A stretch of 64,000 bases of DNA from the NCBI GenBank assembly GCA_029242325.1, contig JAQWUD010000038.1, positions 124,001-188,000 of the forward strand, read 5' to 3'. Below, one piece after another: positions 52,493 to 62,150 of the stretch; the first letter of the stretch is position 1; each line of letters opens with the position of its first letter. A program made the translations under genes and the position numbers. A model generated the notes under the pieces. It was not told the DNA's origin. It saw only the letters and a list, made by a program, of their open reading frames with translations, and did not search any database. Source of the DNA: Luminiphilus sp. Its GTDB lineage: Bacteria; Pseudomonadota; Gammaproteobacteria; Pseudomonadales; Halieaceae.

Positions 52493-53605
52493 ATGGGAAG
52501 GTCATTCTCAGGAGCGGCCTTGGCGTTGTTGGCGCCAATGGCGACGGCGCAAAATCAGGTCAATATGTCACCGGGCGTGACAGAAATTGGCGCCGACATC
52601 TTCGGGCTACATATGCTGATTATGTGGGTCTGTGTTGTGATTGGCATAGCCGTATTCGGCGTCATGTTTTACTCGATTTACGCGCACAGAAAGTCAAAAG
52701 GTCACCAAGCATCTCAGTTTCACGAGAGCACGAAAGTCGAGGTGGCGTGGACAGTTGTGCCATTCCTTATTCTGATCGCAATGGCAGTACCTGCCACCTC
52801 TACCCTGCTTGAAGTGTATGACAACGACGAGGCCGAGTTGGACATCCTCATTACCGGGTATCAATGGAAATGGAAGTACGAATACCTGACTGACTCTGGT
52901 GAGCCGGTATCATTTTTTTCAAACCTCGCAACCCCGCAGGAAGAAATCTACAACACGCAGACCAAAGGGGAGAATTATCTGCTTGAGGTCGACGAACCCT
53001 TGGTGATCCCAGTGAACACGAAGGTGCGATTTTTGATCACCGCCAATGATGTGATTCATTCCTGGTGGGTGCCGGAAATTGCAGTCAAGCGCGACGCCAT
53101 CCCCGGCTTCATCAACGAAGCGTGGACACGAGTGCACACAGAGGGACTTTACCGCGGCCAGTGCACGGAGTTATGCGGCGCTTATCACGGGTTTATGCCT
53201 GTCGAAGTACACGCTGTTTCCCGAGATGAGTTTGACGTTTGGTTGGCGGCAAAGCGCGGTGCGGCAGTCGTGCGGAGCGCGCTCGCGACACAAACCCTGT
53301 CCGTCGACGACCTGATGGCTCAGGGCAAGGGCATTTACGATCGCGCCTGCCTGGCGTGCCATGGTGCGCAGGGAGAGGGAGGTGTCGGCAACGCGATTGC
53401 CGGAAGCCAAGTCGTATTGGGTGATTTGTCTGGTCATTTTGCCGCGGTAGCCAAGGGTGTGTCTGGCACGGCGATGCAGGCGTTTGGCGCTCAGCTTGAC
53501 GACGTCGAGTTGGCGGCAGTGCTGACATATCAGAGAAATGCGTTTGGTAACAACACGGGCGATGTCGTCCAGCCCGGTGACGTCACCGGCATGAAGAACG
53601 GTTAA
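52493..53605 (+). CDS. coxB: Cytochrome c oxidase subunit II, caa3 type
   Basis: 370 residues. Signal peptide ending ATA before Gln20-21, two membrane helices, then the CuA cupredoxin with His189 (IHSWWVPE), Cys224, Cys228, His232 and Met235 (CTELCGAYHGFM). The C terminus carries a fused cytochrome c domain, CLACH at 286-290 with a likely Met ligand near 328, which defines the caa3 type. It takes electrons from c cytochromes such as c4/c5 here. Opens the cox cluster. Confidence 0.95.
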   Translation: MGRSFSGAALALLAPMATAQNQVNMSPGVTEIGADIFGLHMLIMWVCVVIGIAVFGVMFYSIYAHRKSKGHQASQFHESTKVEVAWTVVPFLILIAMAVPATSTLLEVYDNDEAELDILITGYQWKWKYEYLTDSGEPVSFFSNLATPQEEIYNTQTKGENYLLEVDEPLVIPVNTKVRFLITANDVIHSWWVPEIAVKRDAIPGFINEAWTRVHTEGLYRGQCTELCGAYHGFMPVEVHAVSRDEFDVWLAAKRGAAVVRSALATQTLSVDDLMAQGKGIYDRACLACHGAQGEGGVGNAIAGSQVVLGDLSGHFAAVAKGVSGTAMQAFGAQLDDVELAAVLTYQRNAFGNNTGDVVQPGDVTGMKNG

Positions 53606-53621
53606 AAGGGGAGCGTAGACA

Positions 53622-55202
53622 ATGGGTGATCATTATCACGGACCGGCGACGGGCGTAACGCGCTGGCTGTTTACAACTAACCACAAAGATATTGGCACTA
53701 TGTACCTCTGGTTTTCATTCGCCATGTTCTTGCTCGGCGGTTTCTTTGCCATGGTGATCCGCGCTGAACTGTTCCAGCCAGGTATGCAGTTGGTAGAGCC
53801 CGCTTTCTTCAACCAGATGACAACGCTTCATGGGTTGATCATGGTATTTGGTGCGATCATGCCGTCCTTCGTTGGGCTCGCAAATTGGTTGATACCGATG
53901 ATGATCGGCGCGCCAGATATGGCGCTGCCAAGAATGAATAACTGGAGCTTCTGGATTTTGCCGCCGGCATTTCTCATGCTGGCTTCGACCCTATTCATGG
54001 AGGGCGGGGCGCCGGCATTTGGGTGGACCTTCTATGCGCCGCTGTCGACTACCTATGCGCCGCCTTCGGTCACGTTCTTCATATTTGCCATCCACATTCT
54101 GGGCGTGTCATCGATCATGGGGTCAATCAATATTATTGCCACAGTCATGAACATGCGTGCGCCAGGCATGACGTATATGAAAATGCCATTGTTCGTGTGG
54201 ACGTGGTTGATCACTGCCTTTTTGCTGGTGGCGGTGATGCCCGTGCTCGCTGGCGCCGTGACCATGATGCTGATGGATGTTCACTTTGGCACCAGCTTCT
54301 TTTCGGCAGCGGGAGGCGGTGATCCAGTGTTGTTCCAGCATATTTTCTGGTTCTTTGGGCACCCTGAGGTCTACATCATCATCCTCCCTGCATTTGGTGT
54401 GGTGTCACAAATCATCCCGGCGTTCTCCCGCAAGCCTTTGTTCGGGTATGCCTCAATGGTTTACGCCACCGCCTCGATCGCGTTTCTGTCGTTCATCGTT
54501 TGGGCTCACCACATGTACACAGTCGGCATGCCCGTGGCGGGGGAGCTGTTCTTTATGTACGCCACGATGCTTATTGCGGTGCCCACTGGCGTCAAGGTCT
54601 TTAATTGGATCACCACGATGTGGCGTGGTGCTCTCAGTTTCGAGACCCCCATGTTGTTCTGCATCGGATTCCTTGTGCTGTTTACGCTGGGCGGGTTCAC
54701 CGGCCTGATGCTTTCAATAGCTCCGGCCGATTTTCAGTACCACGACACCTATTTTGTGGTGGCTCATTTCCACTACGTGATGGTGGCTGGTGCTGTATTT
54801 TCCATGACAGCGGCGGTGTATTACTGGCTGCCTAAGTGGTGTGGGCGAATGTATAACGAATCCATGGGTAAGGCCCACTTCTGGATTTCCTTTATTGGCT
54901 TCAACATCACTTTTTTCCCGCAGCACTTTGTCGGTTTGGCGGGCATGCCGCGCAGAATCCCCGACTATGCGCTGCAGTTTGCTGACTTCAATATGATGTC
55001 TTCAATTGGCGCCTTCATTTACGGCGCCTCACAGCTGTTGTTCCTCTATAACGTGGTTGCAACGATCGTCGCGGGCGAGCGGGTCAGCGATGAAAAGGTC
55101 TGGGACGGCGCCGAGGGTCTTGAGTGGACGGTACCTACACCTGCCCCGTACCACACTTTTGAGGAGCCACCGTTAGTACCCAAACCTGCGGGTACTATTT
55201 AA
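53622..55202 (+). CDS. coxA: Cytochrome c oxidase subunit I
   Basis: 526 residues, 12 helices, heme-copper catalytic subunit. GHPEVYIIILPAFG contains the CuB His, the cross-linked Tyr and the D-channel Glu of A1-type oxidases; PTGVKVFNW contains the K-channel Lys; GAPDMALPRMNN contains the D-channel entry Asp; the heme ligands are in HFHYVM. Pumps protons while reducing O2. Ribosome site GGGGAG, 16 bases after coxB. Confidence 0.97.
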   Translation: MGDHYHGPATGVTRWLFTTNHKDIGTMYLWFSFAMFLLGGFFAMVIRAELFQPGMQLVEPAFFNQMTTLHGLIMVFGAIMPSFVGLANWLIPMMIGAPDMALPRMNNWSFWILPPAFLMLASTLFMEGGAPAFGWTFYAPLSTTYAPPSVTFFIFAIHILGVSSIMGSINIIATVMNMRAPGMTYMKMPLFVWTWLITAFLLVAVMPVLAGAVTMMLMDVHFGTSFFSAAGGGDPVLFQHIFWFFGHPEVYIIILPAFGVVSQIIPAFSRKPLFGYASMVYATASIAFLSFIVWAHHMYTVGMPVAGELFFMYATMLIAVPTGVKVFNWITTMWRGALSFETPMLFCIGFLVLFTLGGFTGLMLSIAPADFQYHDTYFVVAHFHYVMVAGAVFSMTAAVYYWLPKWCGRMYNESMGKAHFWISFIGFNITFFPQHFVGLAGMPRRIPDYALQFADFNMMSSIGAFIYGASQLLFLYNVVATIVAGERVSDEKVWDGAEGLEWTVPTPAPYHTFEEPPLVPKPAGTI

Positions 55203-55236
55203 CAGGCAACCCAGATGACAGGAAGCCACAAAAACA

Positions 55237-55803
55237 ATGACTAGCTTGCGCTTAAGTCGCGTCCCCACAATCGATACCGCCCTGAAGTTGGTCGCGGTTG
55301 CCGTGGCGATGTTTGCGTTTGTCTTCGTGGTCATGGTGCCTCTCTACAACGTGCTTTGCGACGCGCTGGGCATTAACGGTAAAACAGCAGGACAAGCCTA
55401 TACCGCCGCTTCCGCTGAGGTCGATGAAAGCCGAGAGATTACGGTCCAGTTTGTGGCGATCAAGAATGACGGGATGCCCTGGGCATTTTCGCCGGATGTC
55501 CGCACTGTGCGTGTTCACCCGGGTGCCGCCCATGGCGTTATTTTCCACGCCCAGAATCCCACTGAACTCGACATGGTGGCGCAGGCCATTCCCAGCATCT
55601 CACCGAGTCGCGCCGCGGCTTATTTCCACAAGACGGAGTGCTTTTGTTTCGATCAGCAGGCCTTGCCCAGCAGATCCGATACGGACATGGCGCTGCAGTT
55701 TATAGTGGATCAGGGATTGCCGGAGGATATTCACACCATCACTCTTTCTTACACACTTTTTGACGTCACGGGCACGTTGGCGGAAGGTCTCGCTACCCGT
55801 TGA
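55237..55803 (+). CDS. ctaG: Cytochrome c oxidase assembly protein CtaG (Cox11)
   Basis: 188 residues. N-terminal membrane anchor (about 15-38), then a periplasmic Ig-like copper-binding domain with the CFCF motif (Cys135, Cys137 in ECFCFDQQ). Delivers copper to CuB of subunit I. Placed between coxA and coxC, 34 bases after coxA. Confidence 0.94.
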   Translation: MTSLRLSRVPTIDTALKLVAVAVAMFAFVFVVMVPLYNVLCDALGINGKTAGQAYTAASAEVDESREITVQFVAIKNDGMPWAFSPDVRTVRVHPGAAHGVIFHAQNPTELDMVAQAIPSISPSRAAAYFHKTECFCFDQQALPSRSDTDMALQFIVDQGLPEDIHTITLSYTLFDVTGTLAEGLATR

Positions 55804-55825
55804 GGGAGCGCTAGAGGAAACAGTT

Positions 55826-56806
55826 ATGTCCAGCAATACCACGGCGGTTCCAGGGCACGAAAAATATTATGTTCCCGAATCATCCAGTCTGGCAGTGCGC
55901 GCCACCATCGGGCTGGTGACGTCAGTCTTTGGTGCCGGTCTGGTGCTTAACGACATGACTTATGGTGCTGCCAGCGAATCGAGCAACTCTGTCTGGGTGC
56001 TGACGGCGGGGCTGGTGTTTTTTGTCCTAACGTTATTCAGTTGGTTTCGTACCGCGATCAGAGAAAATCTCGCCGGCATGAATAGCGGCCAGTTGCACCA
56101 GAGTTACGTATTGGGCATGTTCTGGTTCATCTTTTCTGAACTGATGTTTTTCGCCGCTTTTTTTGGAGCACTGTTGTATGTGCGCCAGTTCGTTGGGCCC
56201 TGGCTCGCGGGAGAGGGCGAGGGCGGCCGCATGAACGCGCTGCTCTGGCCGGGCTTTGAGTTCAGCTGGCCGCCGGTGACGACGCCACAAGAGGTTGTTG
56301 GCGGGGTCGATGCTCAGGCGATCGCGAATAACGGCGCTTTTGTCTCTCAGGAAAAGTCGATGGCACCAGCGGATGCCCACGCTTGGTATGCGTGGTTACC
56401 GATGTGGAACACGATCATTCTTCTGTCATCCAGTGCAACGGTCCACGTAGCGCACACAGGGATCCTGGCTGGCGATCGCAAGAAATTCAATCTCTGGTTA
56501 GGGATTACGGTAGGCCTCGCCCTAGTGTTTCTGGTGCTGCAGGCGGCAGAGTATTACGAGGCCTACGTGCTATTCGGGCTCACGCTTAACTCCGGTATTT
56601 ATGGATCTACGTTCTTCATGCTCACGGGGTTTCACGGATTCCACGTTGCCATGGGTATGACGATGTTGTTGATACAGCTGATTCGATCGCTTAAAAACAA
56701 CCACTTTACGGCTACTGATCACTTTGGCTTTGAAGCGTCCAGTTGGTATTGGCATTTCGTCGACGTGGTCTGGGTGTTTCTCTTTTTGTTTGTTTATATT
56801 CTCTGA
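55826..56806 (+). CDS. coxC: Cytochrome c oxidase subunit III
   Basis: 326 residues, seven membrane segments. FWFIFSELMFFAAFFGALLY, TGFHGFHVAMG and the C-terminal SWYWHFVDVVWVFLFLFVY are typical. It is longer than most subunit III proteins because of an inserted loop (about 115-170) between early helices. ATG 55826 has GAGGA upstream; a longer frame overlaps ctaG. Confidence 0.94.
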   Translation: MSSNTTAVPGHEKYYVPESSSLAVRATIGLVTSVFGAGLVLNDMTYGAASESSNSVWVLTAGLVFFVLTLFSWFRTAIRENLAGMNSGQLHQSYVLGMFWFIFSELMFFAAFFGALLYVRQFVGPWLAGEGEGGRMNALLWPGFEFSWPPVTTPQEVVGGVDAQAIANNGAFVSQEKSMAPADAHAWYAWLPMWNTIILLSSSATVHVAHTGILAGDRKKFNLWLGITVGLALVFLVLQAAEYYEAYVLFGLTLNSGIYGSTFFMLTGFHGFHVAMGMTMLLIQLIRSLKNNHFTATDHFGFEASSWYWHFVDVVWVFLFLFVYIL

Positions 56807-56881
56807 CGACGAGTGCTGCGGCGGCCCTTTCTTGTCAAGTTGGTCGTCGACCCAGCTCGTGTTTCAATGCGAGGCGTCGCA

Positions 56882-57130
56882 CTATTCTTCAGCGATCTCT
56901 GTCGAGGGAGTCGGGCCTGCGTCCCAGGGATTTTGGTGGCCTAGCTCACCCGTGACTACGCCATAGAGAATAACGGCGAGCAAGCACACGCCCAAGCCAA
57001 GGCGGACACCGAGAGTGGTGAATAGGCGGCGCTTGTCGGTGCTGCCTTGATCCGACATGAGAAATACGAGGCCCGACGCGAGACTGGCAACTAGCGCTAT
57101 CATGAGCAGGATAATCACGGTTTTAAGCAT
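56882..57130 (-). CDS. Twin-transmembrane protein, DUF2909 family
   Basis: 82 residues with two hydrophobic helices (TVIILLMIALVASLASGLVF and LGLGVCLLAVILYGVV). Family members occur in cox clusters between coxC and SURF1; role unknown. It runs opposite to its neighbours, between convergent coxC and divergent SURF1. Confidence 0.82.
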   Translation of the reverse strand: MLKTVIILLMIALVASLASGLVFLMSDQGSTDKRRLFTTLGVRLGLGVCLLAVILYGVVTGELGHQNPWDAGPTPSTEIAEE

Positions 57131-57195
57131 AGGCCGGCCTTGATACTCAGATTCGCGACAGGGTGCCGGGCTGAGTCGATGTGAGATGAAAGAGC

Positions 57196-57969
57196 ATGCA
57201 GTTTAACCGAAGCATTGGGCCAGTGGCGGTGGCCGGAGACTTGAGGGCGGTTCTCGCGGGAGCCTTGCTGCTTGGACTACTGTTGAATTTGGGGTTTTGG
57301 CAGCTTGGCCGCGCATCAGAAAAGGCCGCTTTGGAAGCGCGGTGGGAGGCGCGCAGTGCGATCCCGGCTGTGACTCCTGCAGCATTGGTTGCTGATGTAC
57401 CAGCCGAAGCGCTGGCTGATCGGGCAGTCAGCTGGCAGGGAGTATTCCGCGGGGACGCCTATTTATTGCTGGACAATCGGCTTCACCGCGGCCAAGTGGG
57501 ATATCACGTGATCGCTCTGGCGGAGGCGGATGGCTTGTTGGTGCCCGTCAATTTGGGCTGGCTGGCGGGTGATCCGTCTCGCAGGACCACACCGAGACCG
57601 GAGCTGCCCAGCGGCACGGTTATGATTGATGGCCGAGTCTACGTGCCCTCAGCCAAACCCATCATGATGCAGAAGCCGGTCCCGCCAGACAGCCTCCCCG
57701 CAACGGTGCAAACCTTGTATTGGGATAACTGGAACGATGTCTTGACCGCGCTCACGGGAACACCGGTGTTCCCGTATCAAGTGCGGGTTCTTTCTGACTC
57801 CCCCCATGCGTTACTGGCTGAGTGGGCCGTGGTTAATCAGGCGCCGTCCAAACATATTGGTTATGCCGTGCAATGGTTTGCCATGGCGGCTGTGCTTTTA
57901 TTGATTGGAGTCTTCCGCCTGACAAATCTGAAAGCGCTACTGGGTGGCGAGGAGCGGTCGTCGCTGTGA
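57196..57969 (+). CDS. SURF1 family oxidase assembly protein
   Basis: 257 residues. Two membrane helices flank a periplasmic domain: N-terminal LLNLGFWQLGRASEK, then LDNRLHRGQVGYHV, VNLGWLAG, and C-terminal HIGYAVQWFAMAAVLLLIGV. SURF1 helps place heme A in subunit I. Stop overlaps the next gene start (GTGA). Confidence 0.93.
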   Translation: MQFNRSIGPVAVAGDLRAVLAGALLLGLLLNLGFWQLGRASEKAALEARWEARSAIPAVTPAALVADVPAEALADRAVSWQGVFRGDAYLLLDNRLHRGQVGYHVIALAEADGLLVPVNLGWLAGDPSRRTTPRPELPSGTVMIDGRVYVPSAKPIMMQKPVPPDSLPATVQTLYWDNWNDVLTALTGTPVFPYQVRVLSDSPHALLAEWAVVNQAPSKHIGYAVQWFAMAAVLLLIGVFRLTNLKALLGGEERSSL

Positions 57970-58634
57970 CCGAAACGACGGTCATTGCGCAGCGGCGTGC
58001 GCGCAGAGTGTTATTGCTGATAGGCGGCATCCCTGTAGCCATGATGTTAAGCGCGACGGCGCTCTGGTGGGGGGTTCAGGGTGGATACGTGGACGTGCTG
58101 GGACAAGTCGGGACAGCGAACCATGGCAGCCTGGTCACACCACCTCGTTCGGTCGATGGCGTCACGTTTCGGCACGAGGGAGTGGCGGATACCTTGTGGC
58201 AGGATTTGCCCAAGAAATGGCGGATGGTAATTGTTCAGCGCGGGTCCGTTTGCAACGCTCAGTGTCAGTCCCAGCTGTACCAGACCAGGCAGATTCATAT
58301 TGCTCTGGGCAAGGACTTTAATCGAGTGGCGCGAGTGGTGCTCAGCGATACCTCCCCCGCAGACGTTGCAATGGCCAGAGGGTCCGACGCCCGGGCAGGG
58401 GTGGAAGCGGCACCCCAACTCACCACATGGCTTGATCTTGAGCATAAAGGAGTGACAGCACTGACCTTATCTGCGCCAGCGCTGGATAATCTGTCCCCGG
58501 AGAGCAAACAGGCGCCTAACCAGTGGTACCTTGTTGACCCGGCTGGCTGGATAATGATGCGATTCGCAGATGATCTGAATTACAAGGATGTGATCAGTGA
58601 TCTCCGGTTCCTTCTGAAAAACTCGGGTGGCTGA
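57966..58634 (+). CDS. Membrane-anchored SCO-like CX3C protein of the cox cluster
   Basis: 222 residues. One N-terminal helix (about 15-38), then a periplasmic domain with WRMVIVQRGSVCNAQC (Cys96 and Cys100), placed like the CPDIC site of SCO. The downstream copper His of SCO is not seen; QWYLVDPAGWIMMRF stands in that region. It could be a thiol-disulfide partner of SCO/CuA assembly (inference). Similar unnamed proteins follow SURF1 in pseudomonad clusters. GTG 57966 overlaps the SURF1 stop. Confidence 0.7.
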   Translation: MTETTVIAQRRARRVLLLIGGIPVAMMLSATALWWGVQGGYVDVLGQVGTANHGSLVTPPRSVDGVTFRHEGVADTLWQDLPKKWRMVIVQRGSVCNAQCQSQLYQTRQIHIALGKDFNRVARVVLSDTSPADVAMARGSDARAGVEAAPQLTTWLDLEHKGVTALTLSAPALDNLSPESKQAPNQWYLVDPAGWIMMRFADDLNYKDVISDLRFLLKNSGG

Positions 58635-58726
58635 GCTCCTGACCTCGGTCGTTACCGTTGGAGAAGTGGGCGCCGTTTTGTTTTGGCTCTGGTCGTCTGC
58701 AGCGGCCGACCCCGTTTGAGAAAAGG

Positions 58727-59389
58727 ATGATAGGACCAGTGGCGCAAGCAACACAACGCGGTATCCGGTGGACGTTGTTTTCAATTTTGGCCTTCATGGC
58801 GTTGGTGGTAGCCAGTTTCGTTCACCGCGTTGGCGAGCCCCGCGTTATGAGCCTTGCGGAGACCCGCGCCAATGGCCTCTTCTTATTCGAAACTCCCAGA
58901 AACCCCGGCGACTTCGCTTTGGTTGACCACAATGGTGCGCCTTTTACGCCATCCTCGCTGCAGGATCAGTGGACGCTGATTTTTTTTGGCTTCACGCATT
59001 GCCCGGATATCTGTCCCACAACCATGGCAGACCTAGCTGAGTTACAGAGGCAGCTCATGGGCACTGAAGCCGAAGCAGTACAAGTAGTGATGGTGTCAGT
59101 AGACCCCGCGCGCGACACCCCGGTTCGCTTGGCGCAGTACGTGCCGTATTTTTCCTCGGATTTTCGCGGCGTGACGGGGGAGTTTCCGGCTATTCTGAGT
59201 TTTGCCCAGCGCCTCAATGCGCCTTTCCGTAAGATCAGCGAGGCTGATGGTGGGTATCAAATGGAGCATAGCGCCAATATCACGCTAATGAATCCACGGG
59301 GTGACTATCATGGCTTTTTTCGCGCCCCGCTTGACATTCCCAAAATGCGGGTAACTTTGCGTTCCACCCAGTATGTGTGGGAGCACTGA
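58727..59389 (+). CDS. SCO1/SenC family copper chaperone
   Basis: 220 residues. N-terminal anchor, then a thioredoxin fold with copper ligands Cys92 and Cys96 (FFGFTHCPDICPTTM) and His181 (MEHSANITLMNP). Assembles the CuA site of subunit II. Start is uncertain between ATG 58727 and GTG 58739. In pseudomonads ctaA and ctaB usually sit before it; neither is here. polA begins 4 bases later. Confidence 0.93.
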   Translation: MIGPVAQATQRGIRWTLFSILAFMALVVASFVHRVGEPRVMSLAETRANGLFLFETPRNPGDFALVDHNGAPFTPSSLQDQWTLIFFGFTHCPDICPTTMADLAELQRQLMGTEAEAVQVVMVSVDPARDTPVRLAQYVPYFSSDFRGVTGEFPAILSFAQRLNAPFRKISEADGGYQMEHSANITLMNPRGDYHGFFRAPLDIPKMRVTLRSTQYVWEH

Positions 59390-59393
59390 TCTG

Positions 59394-62147
59394 ATGGCCA
59401 ACCGGCTGATTTTGGTAGACGGATCCTCTTACCTTTTCCGTGCCTATCACGCGCTGCCTGCGCTGACGAATTCAAAGGGTCTCAACACGGGTGCAGCCAA
59501 GGGCGTGATCGGGATGATCCGAAAGCTGATGGCGGATTATGCTGGGGATCAAGTGGTGGTGGTGTTCGATGCCAAGGGGCCCACTTTCCGCAACGATATA
59601 TACCCTGAATACAAAGCAAATCGCCCGCCAATGCCTGATGAGCTACGCGAACAGATCGAACCTATTCACAATGCGATTCGAGCGATGGGGCTGCCGCTGG
59701 TGTGTGTTGGTGGAGTGGAGGCTGACGATGTCATTGGCACTCTATCGGTAGCGGCCGCTGCGGCCGGCAGAGAAGTCGTGATCTCGACTGGCGACAAGGA
59801 TATGGCGCAACTGGTCAACGACCATGTCACGCTGATCAATACTATGAACAACGTGTCAATGGATCGCGATGGCGTAGTGGAGAAGTTCGGTGTGCCTCCC
59901 GAGTTGATGGTCGATCTGTTGGCCTTGATGGGCGATAAAGTCGATAACATCCCGGGGGTTGCCGGAGTGGGCGAGAAAACAGCCACGGCGCTGTTACAAC
60001 ACCTCGGTGCTATCAGCTCGATTTATGAGCAGCTCGATGCAGTAGCCGACCTGCCCATACGCGGTGCGAAAAGCCTTGCGACAAAACTCGAGAACGCACG
60101 CGGCGACGCGGAGCTTAGCTATGAGTTGGCGACAATCAAAACGGATTGTGATCTCGGCGAGGCAGCGGGGGATCTCGACTCCGTTCCCCCCGATGCGGAC
60201 GTCTTGGTCGCTTTGTTTCGCGAGCTTGAGTTCAAGACATGGCTGGACGCCCTGCTGCAGGATGGCACGACAGGGGTAACAGACTCGGGCAAAGAAGCCT
60301 CTGGCGAAGAGGCTGTGGACCCTGAGCTTGCCAGCGTAGCCATTGAGGTAACCACGGTACTTGATCAGGGCGCTTTTGACGCCTGGCTGGATAAGCTCAA
60401 GGCAACCGAACTCTTTGCATTTGATACTGAGACCACCAGCCTCGATTACATGAGGGCAGAAGTCGTTGGCGTATCCTTTGCTGTCGGCGCGGGTGCCGCC
60501 GCCTATGTGCCGCTGGCGCACGATTACCCGGGCGCCCCCGACCAGCTCAACCGGGACGATGTGCTGGAGGCTCTGCGCCCACTGCTCGAGGATGAGCGCA
60601 TCGGTAAAGTTGGGCAGCACCTCAAATACGATGCAAATGTGCTTGCTAACCATGGCATTACTTTGCGCGGGATTCGCGACGACACCATGCTGGAGTCCTA
60701 CATACTGGATGCTACGGGTAGCCGCCACGATCTCGATACTCTGGCCCTGAAACATCTCGGACAGCGCACGATTCATTTCGAGGATATCGCGGGCAAAGGC
60801 GTTAAACAGCTCACCTTCAATCAAGTGGTGATTGAGCAGGCGGCGCCATACGCTGCGGAAGACGCCGAGGTCACGTGGCGACTGCACCAGCTGCTTTCTC
60901 AGCGGCTGGAGCGGGAGACCACATTGTCCAAACTCTATCGGGAGCTCGAAATCCCGCTGGTGCCGGTGCTGTCTCGTATAGAGCGCAATGGCGCCCTGGT
61001 GTGTCGGGATACGTTGGCGACACACAGCCAGGAGTTGGGGGAGCGTATTTTGGCGCTGGAGGCGAAGGCGCATGAGTTGGCAGGCGGGCCCTTCAATCTC
61101 GGCTCGCCCAAGCAGCTGGGTGAGATTCTCTTTAATCAACTCGAGCTGCCAGTGCTCCGCAAAACCCCCAAGGGAGCGCCCTCGACAGCTGAAGAGGTCC
61201 TCGCCGAGCTGGCGCTGGATTACCCGCTGCCGGCAGTGCTGATGGAGTATCGTAGCTTCAGTAAATTGAAGTCCACTTACACCGACAAGCTGCCTGAGAT
61301 GATCGATCCTCGAACAGGGCGCGTGCACACTTCTTACCATCAGGCCGTTACGGCGACCGGCCGCTTGTCTTCTTCCGATCCGAACCTGCAGAACATTCCC
61401 GTCCGGACTGCGGAGGGTAGGCGTATTCGTCAGGCTTTCATTGCCGCGCCAGGGTGCAAGATAGTGGCTGCTGACTATTCGCAAATTGAGCTGCGCATCA
61501 TGGCGCAGCTGTCGCAGGATGGCGGCTTGCTGAGTGCCTTTGCCGATGATCTAGATGTTCATAGTGCGACAGCAGCAGAAGTATTCGGTGTCGATATTGA
61601 CGCAGTGTCAGGGGATCAGCGTCGAAAGGCCAAAGCGATTAATTTTGGGTTGATCTACGGCATGTCGGCATTTGGTCTTGGCAAGCAGTTAGGCATTGGC
61701 AGAAACGAGGCGCAGGAGTATATCGATCTCTACTTTTCTCGTTACCCTGGCGTCGCGGAGTATATGGCGCGGACCCGGGAGCTTGCTCACCGAGTAGGGT
61801 ACGTGGAAACGTTGAAAGGCCGCCGCCTTTACCTGCCGGAAATCAACGCCCGCAATCGGCAGCGGCAACAGGCCGCAGAGCGCACGGCGATCAATGCTCC
61901 CATGCAGGGTACGGCCGCCGACATCATCAAAATGGCCATGATCGCGGTTGACGACTGGCTGACCCGATCCGGTATCGAGGCGCGCTTGATCATGCAGGTG
62001 CACGACGAACTGGTTTTTGAAGTTCGAGAAAGTGCGATGGACGAGCTGCGCGAGACAGTGAGTCAACTCATGTCCGGGGTGGGGGTGCTGGATGTGCCGC
62101 TACTGGTCGAGGCCGGGACGGGCGACAATTGGGACGAAGCACACTGA
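59394..62147 (+). CDS. polA: DNA polymerase I
   Basis: 917 residues (E. coli 928). 5'-3' exonuclease (about 1-290; LVDGSSYLFRAYHALP, STGDKDMAQLV), 3'-5' exonuclease with FDTETTSLD and LKYDANVLANHG, and the polymerase with ATGRLSSSDPNLQNIPVR, ADYSQIELRIMA, RRKAKAINFGLIYGMSAFG and QVHDELVFEV. Proofreading residues look intact. ATG 59394 (MANRLILVDG) lies just after SCO. Convergent engB ends 3 bases away. Confidence 0.97.
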   Translation: MANRLILVDGSSYLFRAYHALPALTNSKGLNTGAAKGVIGMIRKLMADYAGDQVVVVFDAKGPTFRNDIYPEYKANRPPMPDELREQIEPIHNAIRAMGLPLVCVGGVEADDVIGTLSVAAAAAGREVVISTGDKDMAQLVNDHVTLINTMNNVSMDRDGVVEKFGVPPELMVDLLALMGDKVDNIPGVAGVGEKTATALLQHLGAISSIYEQLDAVADLPIRGAKSLATKLENARGDAELSYELATIKTDCDLGEAAGDLDSVPPDADVLVALFRELEFKTWLDALLQDGTTGVTDSGKEASGEEAVDPELASVAIEVTTVLDQGAFDAWLDKLKATELFAFDTETTSLDYMRAEVVGVSFAVGAGAAAYVPLAHDYPGAPDQLNRDDVLEALRPLLEDERIGKVGQHLKYDANVLANHGITLRGIRDDTMLESYILDATGSRHDLDTLALKHLGQRTIHFEDIAGKGVKQLTFNQVVIEQAAPYAAEDAEVTWRLHQLLSQRLERETTLSKLYRELEIPLVPVLSRIERNGALVCRDTLATHSQELGERILALEAKAHELAGGPFNLGSPKQLGEILFNQLELPVLRKTPKGAPSTAEEVLAELALDYPLPAVLMEYRSFSKLKSTYTDKLPEMIDPRTGRVHTSYHQAVTATGRLSSSDPNLQNIPVRTAEGRRIRQAFIAAPGCKIVAADYSQIELRIMAQLSQDGGLLSAFADDLDVHSATAAEVFGVDIDAVSGDQRRKAKAINFGLIYGMSAFGLGKQLGIGRNEAQEYIDLYFSRYPGVAEYMARTRELAHRVGYVETLKGRRLYLPEINARNRQRQQAAERTAINAPMQGTAADIIKMAMIAVDDWLTRSGIEARLIMQVHDELVFEVRESAMDELRETVSQLMSGVGVLDVPLLVEAGTGDNWDEAH

Positions 62148-62150
62148 GCC

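Noticed and set aside
57498..57515. CACGTG palindrome inside SURF1
   Set aside because: Flanking bases are GATAT/GATCGC, not the parS consensus; a chance palindrome in coding sequence.
59994..61484. Long open frame of about 496 codons on the strand opposite polA
   Set aside because: Lies wholly antisense to the conserved polA exonuclease and polymerase domains, has no family-like motifs and looks like a codon-bias shadow.
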